From assembly GCA_002869465.1 (NCBI GenBank), contig PKSW01000350.1:1-13350 (forward strand): a DNA stretch of 13,350 nucleotides. The letters are read 5' to 3'. This DNA is from Marinilabiliales bacterium. GTDB taxonomy: Bacteria; Bacteroidota; Bacteroidia; Bacteroidales; F082. The number at the start of each line of letters is the position of its first letter. The first letter of the stretch is position 1. The translations under genes were made by a program, and so were the position numbers. The notes under the pieces were generated by a model. That model did not search any database and had not been told where the DNA came from. It saw only the letters and a list, made by a program, of their open reading frames with translations. This document shows positions 1 through 6,135 of this stretch, in pieces.

Positions 1-767
1 CGCAATTGCTGGAATTGTATCAGCAATCTAAAGAAAAGAAAACCGGTATTTCAAAAAGTGCCTATATAGCAGAAAGCGCCACCATTGGAAAAGATGTGTA
101 TATCGGCGAATTTGTTTCTATTGGCGATCATGCAGTTATTGGTGACCATGCGATGATTTACACTCACACCTCAATTGGCAATCATTGTAAAATTGGAACT
201 GCAACAAAAATATTTTCGGGTGTCAGTATTTATGATGAATGTGAAATTGGCCATGAATGCACCATCCACGCAGGTGCCATAATTGGTGCCGATGGTTTTG
301 GATTTGCCCCGCAGAACGACAATGCCTACAATAAGGTTCCCCAGATTGGTAACGTAATTATTGAAGACCGTGTGGAAGTAGGTGCCAACACAACGATTGA
401 CAGGGCTACCATTGGCTCCACCATTATCCGGAAAGGTGCCAAAATAGATAATCTGATACAAATTGCTCATAACGTTGAAGTGGGTGAAAATACAGTGATT
501 GCTGCTCAAACCGGAATTTCGGGTTCTACAAAAATTGGCAAAAATTGCATGATCGGAGGCCAGGTAGGCATTATCGGGCATCTAACCATTGCCGATGGCG
601 TTAAAATTGCAGCGCAAGCAGGCGTAGGAAAAAGCATCACCGAAGAGAATGCCATTGTAGAAGGATCGCCTGCATTTAATATCAGGGATTACCAGCGCTC
701 GTATGTCCATTTCAGGCGACTGGATACACTTGTAAAAAGGGTGAATGAACTGGAAAGAAAAGGTTGA
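1..767 (+). CDS. lpxD: UDP-3-O-(3-hydroxyacyl)glucosamine N-acyltransferase LpxD, 3' part (5' end outside window)
   Basis: LpxD transfers a 3-hydroxyacyl chain from acyl-ACP to the free 2-amino group of UDP-3-O-acyl-glucosamine, the third step of lipid A synthesis, in the cytoplasm. The frame is open at the window edge (a Gln codon at 3-5 precedes the Leu at 6-8), so no start is called. About 254 residues are visible out of a usual ~340, which means most of the N-terminal uridine-binding domain is missing. What remains is a left-handed beta-helix of hexapeptide repeats (IG-D-VYIGE, IG-NHCKIG and so on), the LpxD signature GADGFGF, the segment ANTTIDRAT, and the catalytic His in QIAHNVEVG (codon 468-470). 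The C-terminus is the usual helical tail. It is followed by a 144 bp gap and then lpxC-fabZ. The motifs are canonical, unlike the paralogue at 3739-4665, so this is probably the true LpxD. Confidence 0.96.
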   Translation, partial: QLLELYQQSKEKKTGISKSAYIAESATIGKDVYIGEFVSIGDHAVIGDHAMIYTHTSIGNHCKIGTATKIFSGVSIYDECEIGHECTIHAGAIIGADGFGFAPQNDNAYNKVPQIGNVIIEDRVEVGANTTIDRATIGSTIIRKGAKIDNLIQIAHNVEVGENTVIAAQTGISGSTKIGKNCMIGGQVGIIGHLTIADGVKIAAQAGVGKSITEENAIVEGSPAFNIRDYQRSYVHFRRLDTLVKRVNELERKG

Positions 768-868
768 TATCCTTAATATAAGATGCTTCTTCAGGTAATT
801 GTTTTAGCTATGGGTAAGTTGAAATGCATTAGCAACCAACTGATGCTATGCTGCTACATAAAAATTCT

Positions 869-876
869 TACTTTTG
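869..876 (+). promoter_or_regulatory. Candidate Bacteroidota promoter (-7 element) for lpxC-fabZ
   Basis: TACTTTTG is an exact match to the Bacteroidota -7 consensus TAnnTTTG and is followed by CA, as is common. It would start transcription near position 882 and leave a leader of roughly 30 nt before the ATG at 912. I see no convincing TTG (-33) at the expected distance, so the call rests on the -7 element and its place in the only sizeable gap of the lipid A block. The gap (768-911) holds nothing else that I recognise. Confidence 0.5.
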
Positions 877-911
877 CAGCATTCAAAATCTAACACACCC
901 TTCTTTACTGT

Positions 912-2306
912 ATGTCAAATAAGCAAAAGACAATTATAAAACCGGTAACGGTAAAGGGATCCGGGCTTCATACGGGCCAGAATGGTACATTGACATTTAA
1001 ACCAGCTCCTGCAAACCACGGTATTAAATTCAAACGAATTGATGTTGATTCACAGCCTGTTATCAATGCTGATATCAGTCATGTAATAAGCACCGACCGC
1101 GGCACCACCATTGCCCAAAACGGAACATCCATTTATACGATCGAACATGTGTTGGCAGCTCTGATGGGCTTGGGAATTGACAATGTTTTAATTGAACTGG
1201 ATGTTGAAGAAATACCTATAAAAGACGGATCTTCAAGATATTTTGTTGAAGCATTGAAAGACGCCGGTATAAAAGAGCAGAATGAAGAAAGGCAATTTAT
1301 TGAGATAACAGAACCGATCGAATATAGCATCCCTGAGAAAAACGTATTGCTGAAGATTGAACCTGCCGATCATTTTTCAATTGATGTAACCATCGACTTT
1401 GAAACCGAAGTGTTGGGTGAACAGGAAGCAAAACTCGATCATATGGATCATTTTGTGAAAGAGATTGCCAATTGCCGGACATTTGTTTTCCTGCATGAAC
1501 TGGAATTCTTGTTAAAAAACAATCTTATTAAAGGTGGCGATCTGAGTAACGCGATCGTTTTTGTTAACAGGAAAGTATCCCAGGAAGAGTTGGACAGATT
1601 GGCCACACTTTTTAACAAACCAAAAGTAGGCGTTAAAGAAGAAGGTATATTGAATAACCTTGATCTTTACCATGAGAATGAACCTGCCCGGCATAAATTA
1701 CTGGATGTAATCGGCGATTTGGCTTTGCTTGGAAAACCTATCAAAGGAAAAGTTACTGCTGTTAGACCGGGTCATCTGTCAAATACAGAATTTGCAAAAC
1801 TTATATATAAACATATAAATACTAAAACAACAATGCTGAAAAGTCCGCCTTTTGATATTTATGCCGAACCCGTGTACGATGTCAGGCAAATAAAGAAATT
1901 GATTCCGCATCGTCCGCCATTTTTATTGGTCGACAAAGTGTTGGAATTGAGTGATGAGCATATTGTCGCTTTAAAGTCTGTCACCATGAATGAACCCTAT
2001 TTCGTGGGGCATTTCCCAGACGAGCCGATCATGCCGGCAGTTATCATGGTGGAAGCGATGGCACAGGCAGGAGGTATTTTTGTGTTAAGTAAAGTGGACG
2101 AACCCGAGTTGTATTCTACTTATTTTTTGAAAATTTCCGAAGCCAGGTTTCGTAATAAGGTAGTTCCAGGCGATGTACTGGTGTTTGTCATTGAACTCTC
2201 TTCACCGATTAAAAGAGGTATTTGCTCAATGAACGGTAAAGCATATGTGGGTGATAAAGTAGCAGTTGAAGTGGATTTAACAGCACAAATAGTAAAAAAT
2301 AAATAA
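912..2306 (+). CDS. lpxC-fabZ: Bifunctional UDP-3-O-acyl-N-acetylglucosamine deacetylase / 3-hydroxyacyl-ACP dehydratase (LpxC-FabZ fusion)
   Basis: This 464-residue fusion carries two enzymes. Residues ~1-305 are LpxC, the zinc deacetylase of the committed lipid A step. It shows Glu78-His79 in the EHVLAAL motif, the second zinc pair His261/Asp265 in HKLLDVIGD, and the general acid His288 in RPGHLSN. Residues ~320-464 are FabZ, the hot-dog-fold dehydratase of fatty acid synthesis, with IPHRPPFLLVDKV at ~331-343 and catalytic His367 (GHFPDEP) and Glu381 (VEAMAQ). The fusion is standard in Bacteroidota and links the use of 3-hydroxyacyl chains for lipid A to their dehydration for phospholipids. 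One oddity is that the usual Pro-Gly at the start of the FabZ active-site helix reads Pro-Ala (residues 375-376). The ATG at 912 gives a normal LpxC N-terminus. lpxA follows after 12 bp, so the two are co-transcribed. Confidence 0.97.
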   Translation: MSNKQKTIIKPVTVKGSGLHTGQNGTLTFKPAPANHGIKFKRIDVDSQPVINADISHVISTDRGTTIAQNGTSIYTIEHVLAALMGLGIDNVLIELDVEEIPIKDGSSRYFVEALKDAGIKEQNEERQFIEITEPIEYSIPEKNVLLKIEPADHFSIDVTIDFETEVLGEQEAKLDHMDHFVKEIANCRTFVFLHELEFLLKNNLIKGGDLSNAIVFVNRKVSQEELDRLATLFNKPKVGVKEEGILNNLDLYHENEPARHKLLDVIGDLALLGKPIKGKVTAVRPGHLSNTEFAKLIYKHINTKTTMLKSPPFDIYAEPVYDVRQIKKLIPHRPPFLLVDKVLELSDEHIVALKSVTMNEPYFVGHFPDEPIMPAVIMVEAMAQAGGIFVLSKVDEPELYSTYFLKISEARFRNKVVPGDVLVFVIELSSPIKRGICSMNGKAYVGDKVAVEVDLTAQIVKNK

Positions 2307-2318
2307 AAGCAAAACCCG

Positions 2319-3107
2319 ATGAATCAACCATTGGCATATGTCCATCCTCAAGCTAAAGTTGCTAAAAACGTGGTTATTGAGCCATTTGTAAACATTGAGA
2401 AGAATGTTGAAATTGATGAAGGTACATGGATTGGGTCCAATGTTACCATTATGGAAGGAGCCCAAATCGGAAAGAACTGTAAGATCTTTCCGGGAGCCGT
2501 TATTGCAGCTATACCGCAGGATTTAAAATTTGATGGCGAGGAAACTTCTGTGATCATAGGCGACAACACCATCATTCGTGAATTTGTGACCATCAACCGC
2601 GGCACAAGAGCAAGCAATAAGACCATTATTGGCGATAATTGCCTGCTGATGGCCTATGTTCATATTGCGCACGATTGTACCATTGGTAACAACGTGATCC
2701 TTGCCAATGCATGTAACCTCGCCGGGCATATTTTAATCGACGACTGGGCCATCCTCGGAGGCCTTTCAGCAGTGCACCAATTTGTGCATATCGGCATGCA
2801 TACAATGGTTTCAGGAGGAAGCATGGTACGTAAAGATGTGCCTTCATTCGTAAAAGCAGGCCGTGATCCACTGGCATTTATAGGTGTTAATTCCATAGGA
2901 CTCAGAAGAAGGGGCTTCACAAATGAAAGAATAAATGCCATCCAGGAAATATACAGGATCCTTTACTTAAGAGGACACAATATTTCACAAGCCGTAAGGT
3001 ATATTGAAGCAAACATTCCATCAACACCCGACAGGGACGAAATATTGAGTTTTATTACAAATTCGCAGCGTGGTTTGATGAAAGGTTATACCCGGATCAA
3101 AGACTAA
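2319..3107 (+). CDS. lpxA: Acyl-ACP--UDP-N-acetylglucosamine O-acyltransferase LpxA
   Basis: LpxA performs the first step of lipid A synthesis, moving a 3-hydroxyacyl chain from ACP to the 3-OH of UDP-GlcNAc in the cytoplasm. At 262 residues it equals the E. coli length. It has an N-terminal left-handed beta-helix (hexapeptide repeats to ~residue 185) and a helical C-terminal domain beginning near the family motif NSIGLRRRGF. Catalytic His118 in HIAHDC matches E. coli His125. His137 and His153 match E. coli His144 and His160, all with a constant offset of 7. At that offset the acyl 'ruler' position (E. coli Gly173) is Gly166, which by family knowledge leaves room for a long acyl chain (C14 or more) rather than C10. 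The conserved QDLKF is at ~67-71. The gene lies 12 bp behind lpxC-fabZ and 62 bp ahead of efp. Confidence 0.97.
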   Translation: MNQPLAYVHPQAKVAKNVVIEPFVNIEKNVEIDEGTWIGSNVTIMEGAQIGKNCKIFPGAVIAAIPQDLKFDGEETSVIIGDNTIIREFVTINRGTRASNKTIIGDNCLLMAYVHIAHDCTIGNNVILANACNLAGHILIDDWAILGGLSAVHQFVHIGMHTMVSGGSMVRKDVPSFVKAGRDPLAFIGVNSIGLRRRGFTNERINAIQEIYRILYLRGHNISQAVRYIEANIPSTPDRDEILSFITNSQRGLMKGYTRIKD

Positions 3108-3169
3108 GTTCGCAGTTGAAACATCAAAAATTATTTTTAAGATATTAATACGCAATAAACCAAATAAAT

Positions 3170-3736
3170 ATGGCTACAACCGCAGATTTCAGGAATGGAC
3201 TATGTATGGAACATAATGGTGAATTATGGACAATTGTTGAATTCCAGCATGTAAAACCGGGAAAAGGCCCGGCATTCGTCAGGACCAAGATTAAAAATGT
3301 AAAAACGGGTAAGGTATTATCCAATACGTTCACATCCGGTGTTAAAATAAACGTACAGAGGATTGAGAACCGGCAATACCAGTATTTATATAATGAAGGA
3401 GACATTTATCATTTTATGAATACCGAAGACTACGAGCAAACCTTCATTAATAAAGAAATGATCTCAGCACCTGAGTTATTAAAAGAAGGTGAATTGGTTC
3501 AAATTTCTTTCCATGCCGAAACCGACTCTGCCATCTCCTGCGAAATGCCAACTTATGTTATCCTGCAGATCACGTATACTGAACCCGGTGATAAAGGCAA
3601 TACAGCCACCAATACTTTTAAAGATGCAACGGTTGAAACCGGTGCAACGGTGAAAGTACCCTTATTCATCAATGAAGGTGACCATATCAAGGTAGATACC
3701 CGGACAAAAGAATATTCAGAACGCGTAAAAGTATAA
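3170..3736 (+). CDS. efp: Translation elongation factor P
   Basis: EF-P binds between the P and E sites of the ribosome and relieves stalling at consecutive prolines. The product has 188 residues, the normal length, and three beta-barrel domains: the KOW-like N-terminal domain (~1-65), the middle OB domain (~66-128) and the C-terminal OB domain. The tip loop reads KPGKGPAF. Its Lys32 corresponds to E. coli Lys34, the residue modified by beta-lysylation, so this is a Lys-type rather than an Arg (rhamnosylated) EF-P. The C-terminal stretch GDHIKVDTRTKEYSERVKV is typical. No modification enzyme gene is visible in the window. The ATG at 3170 gives the usual MATTADFRNG start. efp stops 2 bp before the next gene, so the two are probably translationally coupled. 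Placement of efp among lpx genes is, as far as I know, a recurrent Bacteroidota arrangement. Confidence 0.97.
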   Translation: MATTADFRNGLCMEHNGELWTIVEFQHVKPGKGPAFVRTKIKNVKTGKVLSNTFTSGVKINVQRIENRQYQYLYNEGDIYHFMNTEDYEQTFINKEMISAPELLKEGELVQISFHAETDSAISCEMPTYVILQITYTEPGDKGNTATNTFKDATVETGATVKVPLFINEGDHIKVDTRTKEYSERVKV

Positions 3737-3738
3737 AC

Positions 3739-4665
3739 ATGGATTTTCCCCAACCCCTGCACGTTTCTGAAATTGCAGACATTATTGGAGCAGAAATAAA
3801 AGGCACTGATAACACCGCCATCGGATTGAATGAGTTACATGTGGTGCGTGAAGGTGATGTAACTTTTGTAGATCACCCGAAATATTATAACAAGGTACTC
3901 AACTCAGCTGCAACGGTAATTATTATCAATAAAGAAGTTGATCCCCCTGAAAATAAAACACTCCTGATTCATCCGGCGCCATTCGATGCATTCAACCAGC
4001 TCATCATGAAATTCAGGCCATTTCAGCCTTCAAATGCTGCCATCAGTGTCACGGCTAAAATTGGAAAGAATACGGTTATTCAGCCTGGTGCATTTATAGG
4101 GAATAATGTTGTTATCGGTGACAACTGCATCATCCATTCCAATGCCAGTATTTATGATCATTCCATCATAGGGAATAATGTTATTGTACATTCCAATTCG
4201 GTAATTGGAGGTGATGGTTACTATTTTCAGAGGCGGCCTCAGGGTTATGTGAAGTTTCATTCAGGGGGAAGGGTGATTCTTGAAGATGATGTTGAAATAG
4301 GAGCCTGCTGTTCTATTGATAAAGGTGTAACAGGCGATACAATTATTGGTAAGGGCACCAAAATGGACAACCAGTGTCAGGTGGGCCATGACACACGGAT
4401 TGGCAAAAACTGCCTGATCGGAGCATATGCTGCCATTGCAGGGGTTACCGTTATTGAAGATGATGTCATATTATGGGCCCGGGTAGCTGTGAACAAGGAT
4501 ATTACTATTAAAAAAGGAGCTGTACTGCTGGCCACTTCTGCAGTTGATAAAACCATTGAAGGCAATTGCACCTATATGGGGTCCCCCGCCATCGAAGTGA
4601 AAAAATACTGGCGGCAGTATGTGGCCATGAAGGAATTGCCGGAGTTCATGAAGAAATTCAGGTAG
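3739..4665 (+). CDS. Second LpxD-like UDP-sugar acyltransferase (diverged paralogue)
   Basis: The product has 308 residues, shorter than a usual LpxD (~340), but keeps both LpxD parts: an N-terminal uridine-binding domain (~20-95, with GDVTFVDHPKYY) and a left-handed beta-helix (~100-275) ending in a short helical tail. The catalytic His is retained (His217 in QVGHDTRIG), so it is probably an active acyltransferase. It departs from the LpxD at the window start in key places: GADGFGF becomes GGDGYYF, ANTTIDRAT becomes ACCSIDKGV, and the uridine-site pattern F-x-x-N-x-x-Y becomes F43-x-x-H46-x-x-Y49. The sugar or acyl substrate may therefore differ. It starts 2 bp after efp. Databases usually name this family UDP-3-O-(3-hydroxymyristoyl)glucosamine N-acyltransferase. 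The family is clear but the true substrate is unknown. Confidence 0.9.
   Translation: MDFPQPLHVSEIADIIGAEIKGTDNTAIGLNELHVVREGDVTFVDHPKYYNKVLNSAATVIIINKEVDPPENKTLLIHPAPFDAFNQLIMKFRPFQPSNAAISVTAKIGKNTVIQPGAFIGNNVVIGDNCIIHSNASIYDHSIIGNNVIVHSNSVIGGDGYYFQRRPQGYVKFHSGGRVILEDDVEIGACCSIDKGVTGDTIIGKGTKMDNQCQVGHDTRIGKNCLIGAYAAIAGVTVIEDDVILWARVAVNKDITIKKGAVLLATSAVDKTIEGNCTYMGSPAIEVKKYWRQYVAMKELPEFMKKFR
4096..4182 (+). repeat. Short intragenic direct repeat inside the LpxD-like gene
   Basis: The 15-mer ATAGGGAATAATGTT occurs exactly at 4096-4110 and again at 4168-4182, 72 bp (24 codons, or four hexapeptides) apart. A second shared piece, CATTCCAAT, follows at 4135-4143 and 4189-4197. Both copies encode IGNNV followed by HSN, part of the beta-helix coils, so this looks like a traceable duplication of helix coil sequence within the gene. 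Confidence 0.6.
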
Positions 4666-4668
4666 GTT

Positions 4669-6114
4669 TTATCTCTTTTCTTTTTCTATTTGCTTTGGAT
4701 GCTGATGGGTATGATAGACATCCAATGCTACAATGATCGCTGCAAATCCCCAAAAAGGCACGGAAAGCTTATCCGTATCCAGGAAGTTATTCAAGAAACC
4801 ATGCGAAATGTAGGTAATCAAGCCAAGGGTAGACATCAGGCTTAAAAATTTCACTTCTTTATTTCCATTCTTGTATACTTTTAAACCGGTATATATAATC
4901 ACGGAAAATAACACTAGGACGATCAACATACCAATAAGTCCCATTTCGGCAAGCGGACCAAGGTATTCACTATGTGCGTTTCCCTGATCTCCTAAATTCG
5001 TACTAATGATCGTTTTTTCTTTTGAGCGCTGGTATGGTGAATAGACAAACTGGTATGTTCCGGGTCCCCAACCGAACACCGGCCTGTCAGTAAAAAGCCT
5101 GATGGCTGCCTGCCATCGATTGATCCTTTCAAGGTTAGAAGCATCAGAAGATATATTAGCGATTGATTGGACATGCTCAATAAAATTTGCCGAAGAATCC
5201 TGCTTATTCTTCTCCAGCCTGTCCAGTATCTGGTGCTGAAACGAAAAGAAAATACCCAGTAAAATTGCACCTGTTATAACCAGCCAATAAAATTTGATGC
5301 GCATCATAACGATCATAAATACAACGAATGATATTACAATACTAATCCAGGCAGCTCTTCCGTAGGAAAATATAACGGCTATCGTGAATATTGCCAAAAT
5401 AAAAACATTCAGCACCTTGATGGCTTTACTTAAATCCGGATAAAACAAAAATCCAACCACCACCGGAAAAAAGATGGCCAGAGCAGCACCATACGCGGTA
5501 TGGTCGTTATAGAATGGCGACATCACCCAGTGCCCGGCTTCTTCTTCAAAACCATAACTGGCATGTTGTATCAGGGTATAAATAATAACAATTAACAAAC
5601 CGGAGATATATAACCAGTAGAAACGTTTGATATTTTTCATATCCCTGAATACCATCGCGGCAATAAAATAAAACGGCACGACAAACCATATACGAGCCAA
5701 TAAATATTTTAAGGAAACAAGCGGTAATTCGCTGGTAAGAGTTGTTAAAAACATCCAAAACAAGCTCAGGTAAATAATATAGGATACAGGATGCTGGCCA
5801 ATTTGTCTTTCATACTTCTTATTGAATATTAAATTGGCTAAAAACAAAACAACTACAGCAAACATCAGTGGCTCAGTAGGAAGGGAAATACCAAGCCCCA
5901 TTTCCAAATCACTGATATTAACGGCAAGTGGTGTGAGAAATGTTATAAGGAGAATGACCTTATCCAGCGAAACCAAGTAATAATAAAGTACGATGAGCAC
6001 CACTGGCAGTAAAAAGAACCAATAAAAGTCCTTTTCAAGTACCAAATAAAAATTGATAATTAAGAACAGCGCTGTTATCGCATAAACCCAAATTATTTTT
6101 GCTTTTTCAACCAT
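4669..6114 (-). CDS. O-antigen ligase / polymerase family membrane protein (Wzy_C superfamily)
   Basis: The product is a 481-residue polytopic membrane protein with roughly eleven hydrophobic segments spread over residues ~5-290 and ~392-465. They flank one large hydrophilic, presumably periplasmic loop (~292-385). Family marks are SYGRAAW (Arg253) in the helix before the loop, the loop element RWQAAIRLFTDRPVFGWGPG (335-352 core), and NAHSEYL-x5-MGLIG with His381, the conserved His of the WaaL/Wzy_C family. Such proteins either ligate undecaprenyl-linked O-polysaccharide to lipid A-core or polymerise repeat units, and sequence alone does not separate the two. It is the only such protein visible beside a Wzx-like flippase and a Wzz-like regulator, so a Wzy polymerase is as possible as a ligase. 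It starts 21 bp after the double Wzz gene (same operon) and ends 3 bp from the stop of the plus-strand LpxD-like gene. Confidence 0.88.
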   Translation of the reverse strand: MVEKAKIIWVYAITALFLIINFYLVLEKDFYWFFLLPVVLIVLYYYLVSLDKVILLITFLTPLAVNISDLEMGLGISLPTEPLMFAVVVLFLANLIFNKKYERQIGQHPVSYIIYLSLFWMFLTTLTSELPLVSLKYLLARIWFVVPFYFIAAMVFRDMKNIKRFYWLYISGLLIVIIYTLIQHASYGFEEEAGHWVMSPFYNDHTAYGAALAIFFPVVVGFLFYPDLSKAIKVLNVFILAIFTIAVIFSYGRAAWISIVISFVVFMIVMMRIKFYWLVITGAILLGIFFSFQHQILDRLEKNKQDSSANFIEHVQSIANISSDASNLERINRWQAAIRLFTDRPVFGWGPGTYQFVYSPYQRSKEKTIISTNLGDQGNAHSEYLGPLAEMGLIGMLIVLVLFSVIIYTGLKVYKNGNKEVKFLSLMSTLGLITYISHGFLNNFLDTDKLSVPFWGFAAIIVALDVYHTHQHPKQIEKEKR

Positions 6115-6135
6115 AGATTGGATGACGACAGTATT

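Noticed and set aside
171..581. Minus-strand open frame of 136 codons within lpxD
   Set aside because: It is a shadow of the repetitive beta-helix coding sequence, with a Cys/Asn-rich translation, no start context and no family resemblance.
3108..3169. Possible promoter for efp in the 62 bp gap after lpxA
   Set aside because: TATTTTTA at 3132-3139 misses the final G, and the nearest TTG (3116-3118) is only 13 bp away, so the pair does not fit the consensus spacing. Co-transcription from upstream is simpler.
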